Part shown: piece by piece, positions 27,308 through 35,575 of the stretch | Layout of the letters: each line of letters opens with the position of its first letter | Position numbering within the stretch: the stretch's first letter is position 1 | Source: Sphaerisporangium siamense | Lineage (GTDB): Bacteria; Actinomycetota; Actinomycetes; Streptosporangiales; Streptosporangiaceae | Assembly (NCBI RefSeq): GCF_014205275.1 | Contig: NZ_JACHND010000001.1 | Coordinates: 62,001 to 126,000, forward strand | Reading direction: 5' to 3' | Length of the DNA: 64,000 nucleotides | Program-made: the position numbers and the translations under genes | Notes under the pieces: model-generated | The model's database searches: none | The model's input: only the letters and a program-made list of their open reading frames with translations | Told to the model about the DNA's origin: nothing

Positions 27308-28884
27308 ACTTCGTGAACGCCGACAACACTGCAGATCTGGTACTGGTCAACGGGCGCGTGCTCACGATGGACCCGGCGCGGCCGTACGCGACGGGGCTGG
27401 CGGTGCGCGACGGGAAGATCGTGCACGTCGGCGACGCCGCGGGGTGGACCGGCGCAGAAGTGGTCGACCTGCGGGGCCGCGTCGTGCTGCCGGGCATCAA
27501 CGACTCCCACCTGCACGCGTGCGGCTACGCTCTGCTCAGCCCGCCGCTCTGCCTGAACGTCGGGCTCGGCTCGATCGCCGAGGTGCGCGAGACGGTCGCC
27601 GACGCCGTACGGCAGGCCGGGCCCGGCGAGTGGATCCGCGGGACCGGCTGGAACCCCGGCGTCCTGGCCGAGCACCGCATGCCGGGCAAGGCCGACCTGG
27701 ACGACGTGGCGCCGCACCACCCCGTGGTGCTGCAGGACTTCTCCGGCCACACCACCTGGGTGAACTCCAAGGCGCTGGAACTGGCCGGGCTGGACGGCGA
27801 CGGGTTGCTGCACCACGGCGAGCAGGGGCTGGTGCAGCGCCTGGTGCCGCCTCCGGCGGGCGGCCTGACGCGGGTGCTGCGCGACGTGGTGGCCGAGCTG
27901 AACGGGTACGGCATCACCAGCTTCACCGAGCCGGGGCTCGGCCCCGGCGGCGGGTCGACGTTCGCGGGCGGGATGGGTGCCGGAGTCCTCTCGGCGTACG
28001 CGGAACTCGCGCGCGCGGGCGAGCTGACCGCGCGGGTGAGCGTGCTCGGCCTGCCCAGCCCCATGTCCGGCGCGTCCGTGGCCGACACCCAGGCGTACCT
28101 CGCCGACCTGCCCCAGGACCTGGACGGAGTGGACGAACGGGTGCTGCGCCTGCTCGGCGTGAAGGTGTTCGCCGACGGCATCCCGCCGACGGAGACCGCG
28201 TGGATGCGCGAGGCGTACCCCTCGGGCGGGCACGGCTCGCTGTGCACGCACGGCGCGACGGAGACCGAGCAGGTGGCCGAGCTGGACGAGATCCTGCGCC
28301 TGGTGCACGTGGCCGGGCTCCAGGCGGGTGTGCACGTGGTGGGCAGCCGGGGCATCGACGCCGTGGTGGACGCGCTGGCGACGATCGCCCGCGAACACCC
28401 CAGGCCGGACGCCAGGCACTACGTGATCCACGGCCAGTTCGCCTCCAAGTCCGCCCTGGCCACGCTCGGCGAGCTGGGCTACGGGATCAACCTGCAGCCG
28501 GTGCTGCAGGCCATGGAGTCCAACACGACCCGGGACATGTTCGGCGCCGAGGCGGCCGAGCGGGAATGGCCGGCCAGGTCGGCCATCGACGCGGGCGTGC
28601 TGACCGCGTGCAGCTCCGACGCCCCGGTGACCGGCCCCGACTGGCGGGTGGGCGTGTCCGCGCTCGTCGCGCGGGACGGCGAGGGGATCACGCTGGAGGA
28701 GGCGCTGGCCACGTACACGGTCGCCGGGGCGCGGCAGGACTTCGCCGAGGCGTGGAAGGGCACGATCAGCGAGGGCAAGGCGGCGGACCTGTGCGTGAGC
28801 GGCGCGACGGACGCCGCGGACGTCGTGGTGGCGCCGGTCGAGCTGACCGTGTTCGACGGCCGGATCGTCTGGTCCCGTCCTTGA
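27304..28884 (+). CDS. YtcJ-type amidohydrolase, second copy
   Basis: This 526-residue enzyme starts at GTG 27304. It shares family and layout with the enzyme at 17394 but is clearly diverged. HxH is in NDSHLHACGY; the mid-barrel strand is LGVKVFADGIPP; the later metal His is in AGVHVVGSRGIDA (the usual HAIGD is altered to HVVGS), with YVIHGQFAS and the Asp of CSSDAPVTGPDW. It ends ISEGKAADLCVS. It is coupled to the importer by a 4-nt overlap, so it probably acts on the imported solute inside the cell. The changed HAIGD motif suggests a different substrate or metal geometry from its sister. Confidence 0.88.
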   Translation: MNFVNADNTADLVLVNGRVLTMDPARPYATGLAVRDGKIVHVGDAAGWTGAEVVDLRGRVVLPGINDSHLHACGYALLSPPLCLNVGLGSIAEVRETVADAVRQAGPGEWIRGTGWNPGVLAEHRMPGKADLDDVAPHHPVVLQDFSGHTTWVNSKALELAGLDGDGLLHHGEQGLVQRLVPPPAGGLTRVLRDVVAELNGYGITSFTEPGLGPGGGSTFAGGMGAGVLSAYAELARAGELTARVSVLGLPSPMSGASVADTQAYLADLPQDLDGVDERVLRLLGVKVFADGIPPTETAWMREAYPSGGHGSLCTHGATETEQVAELDEILRLVHVAGLQAGVHVVGSRGIDAVVDALATIAREHPRPDARHYVIHGQFASKSALATLGELGYGINLQPVLQAMESNTTRDMFGAEAAEREWPARSAIDAGVLTACSSDAPVTGPDWRVGVSALVARDGEGITLEEALATYTVAGARQDFAEAWKGTISEGKAADLCVSGATDAADVVVAPVELTVFDGRIVWSRP

Positions 28885-28921
28885 TCCGCGACCGTTCGCT
28901 GCCGAACTACACTTTCGCGCT

Positions 28922-29419
28922 ATGACGGGACACCACACGTTGCGCCAGACCGAGGAGGCGATCGGCCAGCGGCTGGGCGGCCTGAACGTCGATTCCGAGG
29001 CCATGTGGGCGGTGTCGAACATCTACCGCGCCTCCTCGGCCATCCGCAACCACCTGGAGCAGACGGTGCTGCGGGACACAGGCCTGACCTGGACCGGGTT
29101 CGTGGTGATGTGGGTGGTGTGGATCTGGGGCGAGAGCGAGCCCCGGCACGTCGCCGCCGAGGCGGGCATCTCCAAGGGCACGCTCACGGGCGTGGTCAAG
29201 ACGCTGGAGTCCTACCGGCACCTGCGGCGCTTCCCCCATCCCACGGACGGCCGCCGGGTGATGCTGGCGCTCACCGCGACAGGGGACCGGCTGATGCGGG
29301 AGCTGTTCCCGCAGTTCAACCGGCAGGAGGCGTTCGTGGTGAAGGAACTCGACAGCGAACGCCGCCGCGAACTCGCCACCTCACTGAAGCGAATCCTGGA
29401 GCACCTGGAGAGCTCCTGA
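28922..29419 (+). CDS. MarR family regulator
   Basis: The 165-residue winged-HTH protein has MWAVSNIYRASSAIRNHLEQ (dimer helix), EPRHVAAEAGISKGTLTGVV (recognition HTH), and LRRFPHPTDGRRVMLALTAT, the DxR wing diagnostic of MarR. It is 37 nt after the amidohydrolase on the same strand and is the likely local regulator of the importer/amidohydrolase operon. MarR proteins typically repress until they bind an aromatic or small-acid ligand. A strong terminator follows at 29469. Confidence 0.88.
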   Translation: MTGHHTLRQTEEAIGQRLGGLNVDSEAMWAVSNIYRASSAIRNHLEQTVLRDTGLTWTGFVVMWVVWIWGESEPRHVAAEAGISKGTLTGVVKTLESYRHLRRFPHPTDGRRVMLALTATGDRLMRELFPQFNRQEAFVVKELDSERRRELATSLKRILEHLESS

Positions 29420-29468
29420 CCGGGCTGCCTGTCGTCTGCCCCTGTTCTGGAACAGATCTTCTTGAAGA

Positions 29469-29499
29469 AGGCCCCTGCCGACGTCCGGCGCAGGGGCCT
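29469..29499 (+). terminator. Terminator after marR
   Basis: AGGCCCCTGC / GCAGGGGCCT is a perfect 10-bp stem with an 11-nt loop. A related AGGCCCC hairpin lies at 49471-49499, and both are directly followed by tRNA-3'-end-like sequence. Confidence 0.8.
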
Positions 29500-29530
29500 G
29501 GGAGCCGACGCGAGAATCGCCCCCGGCCTA
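29500..29530 (-). other. Possible tRNA 3'-end remnant
   Basis: Read on the minus strand, CGATTCTCGCGTCGGCTCC resembles a decayed T-loop plus acceptor stem (canonical form CGATTCCCGTCGTCGGCTCC), placed directly before the AGGCCCC hairpin on that strand. The 5' half of a tRNA is absent. It is weak on its own. Similar sequences at 46.6 and 49.5 kb make it more interesting. Confidence 0.35.
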
Positions 29531-29928
29531 TGGCGAGCGACGTGGTCATCACCATGGGCTGCGGGGACGCCTGCCCGTTCTCCCCGGGCAAGCGCTACTT
29601 CGACTGGCGCTTGGACGATCCCGCCCAGCAAGGCGTGGACGCCGTCCGGCCGATCCGCGACGAGATCGAGACGAGGGTACGCGCCCTGATCGCCGAGATC
29701 CTTCCCTCCGCTCGAACCGGGACGGACTCAGCCGCGTCGCGCATCGTGCCCATGACGCCCGAACACGCCGCCGAAGTCCTCGCGATCTACCGGCTCGGCA
29801 TCGACGAGGGCCAAGCCACCTTCGAGACGACCGCCCCCACCTGGGAACAGTTCGACTCGGCCAAGCTCCCCGGCCATCGACACGTCGCCCTGGACGAGGC
29901 CGGCCACGTGCTCGGCTGGGTCGCGGAC
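29530..29928 (+). pseudogene. ArsC-type arsenate reductase / GNAT fusion relic
   Basis: This in-frame fragment has two recognisable halves. VVITMGCGDACPFSPGKRYF and DPAQQGVDAVRPIRDEIETR match the C-terminal part of thioredoxin-linked, LMW-phosphatase-type ArsC; the catalytic N-terminal CxxxxxR loop is missing. RIVPMTPEHAAEVLAIYRLG and FETTAPTWEQFDSAKLPGHR match the N-terminus of ArsN/phosphinothricin-acetyltransferase-like GNAT enzymes. The match ends at LGWVA, before the acetyl-CoA motif. Thus both ends of an arsenic-resistance-type fusion have been lost. The fragment lies between a tRNA-like remnant (left) and dispersed repeat copy B (right). It is nonfunctional as judged by the lost catalytic parts. 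Confidence 0.7.
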
Positions 29929-29969
29929 GGTACAGGGCTTATGCGAGCCGACGCGGAGATTGTTGCCGA

Positions 29970-30064
29970 ACGCATGCGATCTCCGGCCCCGCGGTCCTTC
30001 ACCTCGGGGTCGAAGGGGCGGGCCCCTGGGAAAACCGTCCGGAGCGGAGCGGAGGGCCGTTTCC
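29970..30064 (+). repeat. Dispersed GC-rich repeat, copy B
   Basis: The core GAAGGGGCGGGCCCCTGGGA at 30012-30031 is identical to copy A, followed by GGGAAAACCGTCCGGAGCGG as in copy C. The upstream arm ATGCGATCTCCGGCCCCGCG is shared, with changes, with copies C and D. It truncates the GNAT relic. Confidence 0.8.
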
Positions 30065-30125
30065 AGGGGCGGTCCTCGGATCTCCTGCCAGTGACAGCCG
30101 CTACGGTGGCGGCGATCATGGTCCG

Positions 30126-30678
30126 TCAGTAGGAGCGGGGTAAACCGAGGACGTGTTGGCCGAGGAAGGCCAGGATCAGGTTGTTGTTGACGGGGGCGAC
30201 CTGGTAGAGGCGGGTTTCGCGGAACTTTCGTTCGACGTCCCAGGTGTCGACGAAGCCGTTGCCGCCGTGGATGTCCAGGCAGACGTTGGCCGCCTGCCAG
30301 CCGGCCTCGCTCGCCAGGAATTCGGCCGTGTTCGCCTCGGCGCCGCTGTGCTGCCCGCTGTCGAACAGGGCGGCCCGCGCGGGTGCGCATCTGGTCCGCC
30401 GCGGCGACCTGGGTGTAGGCGCGGGCCAGCGGGAACTGCACGCCCTGGTCGGCGCCGATGGGGTGACCGAAGACGTCACGCTCCCTGGCGTACGCGACCG
30501 CCCGGTCGAGGAACCAGTACCCGTCGCCGATGGCCTCGGAGGCCAGCAGGATGCGTTCGGCGTTCCAGCCGTCGATGACGTAGCGGAATCCGTGCCCCTC
30601 CTCGCCGATCAGGCTGTCGGCGGGGATCCGCATGCCCTTGTACCAGACCTGGTTGGCGGCGTAGTGGACGCGGCGCAC
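30126..30678 (-). pseudogene. Acyl-CoA dehydrogenase relic (N-terminus lost, frameshift)
   Basis: The fragment begins in mid-protein at GTG 30678, directly preceded by an in-frame TAG. It reads NQVWYKGMRIPADSLIGEEG, AERILLASEAIGDGYWFLDR and FGHPIGADQGVQFPLARAYT, i.e. the start of the C-terminal helical domain of acyl-CoA dehydrogenase. It then shifts frame near 30390-30400 and resumes as SEAGWQAANVCLDIHGGNGF and FRETRLYQVAPVNNNLILAF to a normal C-terminus (GLPRSY). About the first half of the gene is missing and the rest is frameshifted, so no functional enzyme is expected. It lies next to repeat copy B and upstream of nothing that could restore it. Confidence 0.8.
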
Positions 30679-30707
30679 CTAGCGCGTGCGGAGCCACGCT
30701 CCGGCTC

Positions 30708-31253
30708 TCACGGCCCCGGTACCGCCCGCCGTGCTCGTTCGTCCCAGACCGGCCGCACGGCGGTCACGTCGGGCCCGTGACCCCGTCGGTAGATCATCAT
30801 GGTGCGTTCGAAGACGATGACGATCTCGCCACGCTGGTTGAAGCCGATGGTGCGGACCGTCACGATGCCCACGTTGTGGCGCGAGCGCGACTCCCGTACG
30901 GACAGCACTTCCGACTGCGAGTAGATCGTGTCGCCCTCGAACACCGGGTTCGGCAGCCGCACCTTGTCCCAGCCGAGGTTCGCCATCACGTGTTGCGAGA
31001 CGTCCGTGACGCTCTGACCGGTGACCAGCGCCAGCGTGAACGTCGAGTCCACCAGGCGCCGGCCGAACTCGGTCTGGGCCGCATAGTGCGCGTCGAAGTG
31101 CACCGGCATGGTGTTCTGGGTCAGGAGCGCCTGCCATACGTTGTCCGTGGCGGTCACCGTCCGCCCCAGCGGATGCCGGTACATGTCGCCCACGGAGAAG
31201 TCCTCGAAGTAGCGGCCCGGCCACGAGACCCGCTCTGCCGATTCGGTGGTCAT
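30708..31253 (-). CDS. MaoC-like (R)-specific enoyl-CoA hydratase
   Basis: The start at ATG 31253 is fixed by GAGGAGG 5 nt upstream; the frame is open further but overlaps the promoter of the M1 peptidase. The 181-residue protein has a hotdog fold: GRYFEDFSVGDMYRHPLGRT, LTQNTMPVHFDAHYAAQTEF with the Asp/His-containing active-site region, VRLPNPVFEGDTIYSQSEVL, and VRTIGFNQRGEIVIVFERTM. It is similar to MaoC/2-methylfumaryl-CoA-type hydratases that add water to enoyl-CoA esters. It lies directly upstream, on the same strand, of the decayed acyl-CoA dehydrogenase, so the original pathway pair is partly broken. Confidence 0.85.
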   Translation of the reverse strand: MTTESAERVSWPGRYFEDFSVGDMYRHPLGRTVTATDNVWQALLTQNTMPVHFDAHYAAQTEFGRRLVDSTFTLALVTGQSVTDVSQHVMANLGWDKVRLPNPVFEGDTIYSQSEVLSVRESRSRHNVGIVTVRTIGFNQRGEIVIVFERTMMIYRRGHGPDVTAVRPVWDERARRAVPGP

Positions 31254-31431
31254 CTCGACCTCCTCTTCGGTCGGCTTCTTTCCCAGTCTGCTACCCGAGG
31301 AGTTTCGGTACGACACACAGACGGTTCGGAACATGGCGCGTCTCGGTTGACACACAGGTGATACAGAGCCGAGCGACAGCGGATACGCGGCTTCGACAGG
31401 GCGGATACCCGGCTCGCGCAGGATGACGGCC

Positions 31432-32967
31432 ATGTTCTCCATCCGAATTTCCCGTACGTCGGCGGTCCGGGCGGCGGCCGCGGTGGCCGTGACCGCGATG
31501 GTGTCTTCGACGGTCGGTTGTGGCGGCTCGACACCGGCGGCCACGCGGTCCCCGACGGCCGAGCCGGGCGCGCAGAGCGCCGGGGACCCGCTCTTCGCCT
31601 ACCTGGGCAACGGCGGCTACGACGTCGGTTCCTACGACGTGCGCTACGACTACAGGAGCGGCCGCACGAAGATGAACGCCTCGGTGCGGATCGAGGCCGT
31701 CGCGACTCAGGCCCTGTCGTCATTCAGCCTGGACGCGGCGGTGGAGAGGATCGACGCCGTCACCGTGGCCGGCCGTCGTGCCGCGTTCCGCGTCTCGGGG
31801 GAAAAGCTGCTGGTCACCCCCGAGCAGGTCCTGCCCCAGGGCCGTTCCTTCCGCGTGGAGGTTTCCTTCCGGGTGGACCGAAGCGCCAATCCGCAGTCTC
31901 CCGCGTTTCCCCCTGGCGAAGAGCCGCACCGCACGGCCTGGGTCGGCAAGGACGACGGATTCGCGGTCCTGGGCCAGCCTGACCGGGCCCACATGTTCTT
32001 CCCTTCGAACGACCACCCCAGCGCCAAGGCGAAGGTCACCTTCCGCATCACGGTCCCGAGGGGCCTGCAGGCGGTCGCCAACGGCACGTTGCGCTCGCGC
32101 GAGGAGAAAGCGGGTCGTGTCACCTACACCTTCACCACCCGCGACCCCATCCCGACCCATGTCGTCCAGGCGGCCGTCGGCCGCTTCACCTTGATCAAGG
32201 GCACGGGGCCCGGAGGTATGCCGCTACGCAGCTACGTCGCCACGGGCCAAGCCGCCAAGACCCGCAGGCTCGTGGACGGCATCCCCGCCCAGATGGCCTG
32301 GCTCGAGAAGCACCTCGGCCCCTACCCCTTCGAGACCTACGGCGTGCTCGGGGTACCCGGCGACTACAACGGTGTCGCCCTGGAGACCGCGACCATCTCC
32401 ACCCACGCCGTGCAGTCTCTGACCGGCACCGACCCCGAGGGCCGCGTCACCAAGGAGGCCATGCAGGACGACGCGATCACCATGATGCACGAGCTGGCCC
32501 ACCAGTACTTCGGCGACGCGGTCGCCGTGCGCGACTGGAACCAGATGTGGATCAGCGAGGGTCACGCCGAGTTCTACCAGGTCCTCTATGCCGTGGAGAA
32601 GGGGTACCGGGACCTGGACGACCCCGGACGGGGCCTTCGCGCCCGCTACGAGTTCGACGGTGAGAAGCGCGTCGAATCCGGCCCGCCCGGGAACATGAAG
32701 CACGCCCGCGACGTGCTGGTGGGCACCAACACCGCGGGCCTGCTGATGCTGTTCGGCCTGCGCGAGCTGGTCGGCGAGGCCACGTTCCAGCGGATCGAGA
32801 AGAGCTTCTTCAGCGAGTTCAAGGGCCGCTCGGCCGGCACCGAGGACTACATCAAGGTCGCCAACCGGGTGAGCGGAAAGGACCTGACCGGCTACATCAA
32901 CAGCTGGATCTACGACACCACGACCCCGCGGATGCCGGGCCACCCGGACTGGAAGCCCACGCGATGA
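31432..32967 (+). CDS. M1 family zinc metallopeptidase, lipoprotein
   Basis: This 511-residue lipoprotein (signal FSIRISRTSAVRAAAAVAVT..., lipobox STVGC) has an N-terminal beta-domain resembling aminopeptidase N. A thermolysin-like domain follows with HELAHQYFGDAVAV (HExxH) and the third zinc ligand Glu in WISEGHAEFYQ, where most relatives have NEGFA. The exopeptidase GxMEN loop is replaced by VALETAT, so classical aminopeptidase specificity may be reduced. The C-terminal ARM-repeat domain is short (total 511 instead of about 850 residues), a size seen in actinobacterial secreted M1 proteins. ATG 31423 is an alternative start. It is divergent from MaoC and followed by a palindromic terminator. 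Confidence 0.87.
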   Translation: MFSIRISRTSAVRAAAAVAVTAMVSSTVGCGGSTPAATRSPTAEPGAQSAGDPLFAYLGNGGYDVGSYDVRYDYRSGRTKMNASVRIEAVATQALSSFSLDAAVERIDAVTVAGRRAAFRVSGEKLLVTPEQVLPQGRSFRVEVSFRVDRSANPQSPAFPPGEEPHRTAWVGKDDGFAVLGQPDRAHMFFPSNDHPSAKAKVTFRITVPRGLQAVANGTLRSREEKAGRVTYTFTTRDPIPTHVVQAAVGRFTLIKGTGPGGMPLRSYVATGQAAKTRRLVDGIPAQMAWLEKHLGPYPFETYGVLGVPGDYNGVALETATISTHAVQSLTGTDPEGRVTKEAMQDDAITMMHELAHQYFGDAVAVRDWNQMWISEGHAEFYQVLYAVEKGYRDLDDPGRGLRARYEFDGEKRVESGPPGNMKHARDVLVGTNTAGLLMLFGLRELVGEATFQRIEKSFFSEFKGRSAGTEDYIKVANRVSGKDLTGYINSWIYDTTTPRMPGHPDWKPTR

Positions 32968-32978
32968 GCCGGCCTTGA

Positions 32979-32998
32979 GCTCTGCCGTACGGCAGAGC
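32979..32998. terminator. 20-bp perfect palindrome after M1 peptidase
   Basis: GCTCTGCCGTACGGCAGAGC is fully self-complementary (8-bp stem, 4-nt loop if folded) and lies 11 nt past the stop. Terminator is favoured by position. An operator for the following small gene and M20-like gene is the alternative. Confidence 0.55.
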
Positions 32999-33181
32999 AG
33001 GGCAACCGGACCCAGACCCGTACGGCCGGTCGGTGGTCAGGAGGGGACTCTGTTCCGCTGAACGGGACGTTCCCATGGGCAAGCTCTTGCGTTGGGGCGA
33101 TCATCGCGACATGGCCGAGGCGACAGGAGCCCGCCGGGAGGCGGGCCGCGCGCGGCACGACGTGACCCCCGAGGAGATCCC

Positions 33182-33295
33182 ATGCCACGCATTCCGCTGA
33201 TCCTGTTGGTCTGCGGCGTCCTCGCGGCGGCGCCGGTGCTCTGGCGCTGGTTCGCCCGGGCCAGCGACACCCAGGTCCGCCGGATCAACCAGTGA
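33182..33295 (+). CDS. Small single-span membrane protein (37 aa)
   Basis: ATG 33182 has GAGGAG 6 nt upstream. The 37-residue peptide is MPRIPLILLVCGVLAAAPVL followed by a basic tail WRWFARASDTQVRRINQ: one hydrophobic helix with the positive end after it. Its stop overlaps the GTG of the M20-like gene by 4 nt (GTGA), a strong sign that it is translated and coupled. I know no family. A regulatory or leader role for the downstream gene is possible. Confidence 0.55.
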   Translation: MPRIPLILLVCGVLAAAPVLWRWFARASDTQVRRINQ

Positions 33296-34623
33296 AGGCC
33301 CCGGACGGACTGGCCGGCCTCGACCGCGACCGGCGTGACCAGGTCGCGGCGGCCTGGCGGCATGTCACCGCGGCACGGCTGCGAGAACTGCTCTGCGGCC
33401 TGGTGAACGTCCCCAGCCCGACCGGCGGCGAACGCCGCCTCGCCGAGCACATCACCGGCACCCTGGTGGCCGCCGGCATCACGGCGGCGACCCAGCCGCT
33501 CGACGACCGGCAGGCCAACGCGTGGGGACGGCTGCGCGGCGACGGCACCGGCCCGGACCTCATGCTGTACGCGCCGCTCGACACGCTGACCACCGGCCGG
33601 GAGGACGAGGACGTCCCGTGGGCCGGCCCCGGAGCACGGCCCGACATGCGGCCGGCCGCCCGCGTCGAGGGCGACCTGGTGATCGGGCTCGGCGCCGGCA
33701 ACCCGAAGGGCCACGCCGCCTGCGTGCTGATGGCCGCCGAGGCCGTCCACCGCGCCGGGTTGCCGCTGACCGGGGACCTGCTGGTCGCGTTCGGGGCCGG
33801 CGGCATGCCCGTCAACGCGCCGCCCGGCGGCGGGCGGCGCAACGTCGGGCAGGGCGTCGGCTGTTCGTTCCTCCTCGAACAGGGAGTCTGGGCGGACTTC
33901 GCAGTGATCGCCAAGCCCGGCTGGACGGTCTCCGCGGAGGAGGTGGGGCTGGCCTGGTTCGAGGTCACCGTCCACGGCGTGCACACCTATGTCGGCTCAC
34001 GGCATCGCCTGCCGTACGAGAACGCGATCGCCCGGGCGGGTGAGGTCGCCGTACGGCTGGAGGAGTGGTTCGCCGGCTATACCGACCGGCACACCGGGGG
34101 GACGGTCGCCCCCCAGGGCATCGTCGCCGCGGTGGAGGGAGGCCGGCCGCACATGGCGGCCGTCACCCCGGCCACGTGCCGGCTGCTCGTGGACCTGCGC
34201 CTGAGCCCGCGCACGACTCCCATGCGGGCCAAGCGGGAGTTCGGCGCCGCGATCGAAAAGATCCGCGCCGAACTGCCCGGCACCGTGGTGACGTTCGAGA
34301 TGGTGCTCGCCGTCCCCGGCACCGCCTCCGACCCGCGAAGCTGGGTGGTCCGCAGCGCCACCGCCGCCTGGGAGGCCATGGAGGGGCGCCCGCACGAGGT
34401 GATCCGCGGCAACAGCGGCGCGACCGACGCCAACATCCTGCGGAGCCGGGGAATCCCGACCGTGCGCATCGGCATGCCCAAGGTCACCGACGTGCCGTTC
34501 GAGATCGACTTCTCGATGGGGATGAACACCGCCGACGTCCGGGAGATGGAACGGCTCACCCGCCATCTGATCCGCACCGCCGTCACCACGGTCACCCGGT
34601 CCCGATCAGAGGTGGGCGTGTGA
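33292..34623 (+). CDS. M20-fold protein lacking metal ligands (pseudoenzyme candidate)
   Basis: The 443-residue protein aligns along its length with ArgE/DapE/ACY1-type M20 peptidases: VNVPSPTGGERRLAEHITGT, then a dimerisation domain with FEVTVHGVHTYVGSRH, and a C-terminal GNSGATDANILRSRGIPTVR segment. Yet each dinuclear-metal motif is changed. GHxD reads YAPLD (His to Pro95). The bridging Asp of ATDMKG is Asn137. The catalytic EE is replaced by Ala-Gly near 169-170. The EP ligand is Lys208. The last His is replaced in FSMGMNTAD. Only Asp97 remains. It is probably not a hydrolase; a binding or different catalytic role is inferred. It precedes an IclR gene and follows a coupled micro-ORF. Confidence 0.8.
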   Translation: MKAPDGLAGLDRDRRDQVAAAWRHVTAARLRELLCGLVNVPSPTGGERRLAEHITGTLVAAGITAATQPLDDRQANAWGRLRGDGTGPDLMLYAPLDTLTTGREDEDVPWAGPGARPDMRPAARVEGDLVIGLGAGNPKGHAACVLMAAEAVHRAGLPLTGDLLVAFGAGGMPVNAPPGGGRRNVGQGVGCSFLLEQGVWADFAVIAKPGWTVSAEEVGLAWFEVTVHGVHTYVGSRHRLPYENAIARAGEVAVRLEEWFAGYTDRHTGGTVAPQGIVAAVEGGRPHMAAVTPATCRLLVDLRLSPRTTPMRAKREFGAAIEKIRAELPGTVVTFEMVLAVPGTASDPRSWVVRSATAAWEAMEGRPHEVIRGNSGATDANILRSRGIPTVRIGMPKVTDVPFEIDFSMGMNTADVREMERLTRHLIRTAVTTVTRSRSEVGV

Positions 34624-34722
34624 CCGGGACGGTGTCCCCGTCATGACGGCCGGGGGTGGCGGATCCGGACGGAACGCACCAAACTTCTCACAGGTCTCCG
34701 AAGCAGCCGGGAGGTTCCCGCC

Positions 34723-35532
34723 ATGACGACGCTTCCGTTCGCCCGTCCCGGCTCGGCGGCGGGCACCACTCCCGCGGGCACCGGCGACGCCGAGGCGATG
34801 AACTCCGTCCTGGGCAAGGCGCGCCTGATCATCGAAGCGTTCACGGCGGAGGACGACTCCCTCTCGCTCGCGGAGCTCGTCCGGCGCACCGGGGTGGCGA
34901 AGGCCAGCGTGCACCGGCTCGCCCAGGAACTGCTCGGCTGGGGGGTGCTGGAGCGGGCGGGGAACCGCTACCGCCTCGGCCTGCGGCTCTTCGAGATCGG
35001 CCAGCGGGTGCCCCGGCAGCGGATCCTGCGCGAGGCGGCCCTGCCCTACATGGAGGACCTGCTGCTCGCCACCCAGGAGACGGTCCACTTCGCCGTCCAT
35101 GAGGGCCTCGACGTGCTGTACGTCGAGAAGCTGATGGTGCACCGGGGACTGCGCAAGCAGTCCCGGGTCGCCGGGCGGCTCCCCCTGTTCTGCACCGCCA
35201 CCGGGAAGGTGATCATCGCCTTCTCATCCCCGGTGCTCTTCCACGAGGTCGTCCGGCACGGCCTCACTCCCCTGACCCACAAGACGATCGTCCAGCCCGG
35301 ACGGCTTCTGGCCCAGCTCGACAGGATCCGGGCCGAACGTCTCGCGGTCGAGGTCGAGGAGACCAGGCTCGGCTACACGAGCTTGGCCGTCCCCGTCTTC
35401 GCCGACGCCGGCACGCTGGCCGGCGCGCTGTCGATCACGGCCCCCACGTTCCGGATGAACCAGGACCGGTTCACGGCCGCGCTGCGCACCGCCGCACTCG
35501 GCATCTCCCGCACGCTCCAGGCGACGGGCTGA
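34723..35532 (+). CDS. IclR family transcriptional regulator
   Basis: The 269-residue protein has an N-terminal winged HTH (GKARLIIEAFTAEDDSLSLA, ELVRRTGVAKASVHRLAQEL) and an IclR effector domain (LREAALPYMEDLLLATQETV, VRHGLTPLTHKTIVQPGRLL, and SITAPTFRMNQDRF near the end). IclR proteins regulate aromatic and acid catabolic operons. Here the gene abuts, in convergent orientation, the ring-cleavage operon at 35576-39620 and follows the M20-like gene. It starts at ATG 34723 with GGGAGGTTCCCGCC upstream. Its target is likely one of these neighbours. The effector is unknown. Confidence 0.9.
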   Translation: MTTLPFARPGSAAGTTPAGTGDAEAMNSVLGKARLIIEAFTAEDDSLSLAELVRRTGVAKASVHRLAQELLGWGVLERAGNRYRLGLRLFEIGQRVPRQRILREAALPYMEDLLLATQETVHFAVHEGLDVLYVEKLMVHRGLRKQSRVAGRLPLFCTATGKVIIAFSSPVLFHEVVRHGLTPLTHKTIVQPGRLLAQLDRIRAERLAVEVEETRLGYTSLAVPVFADAGTLAGALSITAPTFRMNQDRFTAALRTAALGISRTLQATG

Positions 35533-35575
35533 CCGCCCGGGAGGACGGCCGCCCGCCTCAGAGAACTCTGGTCGC

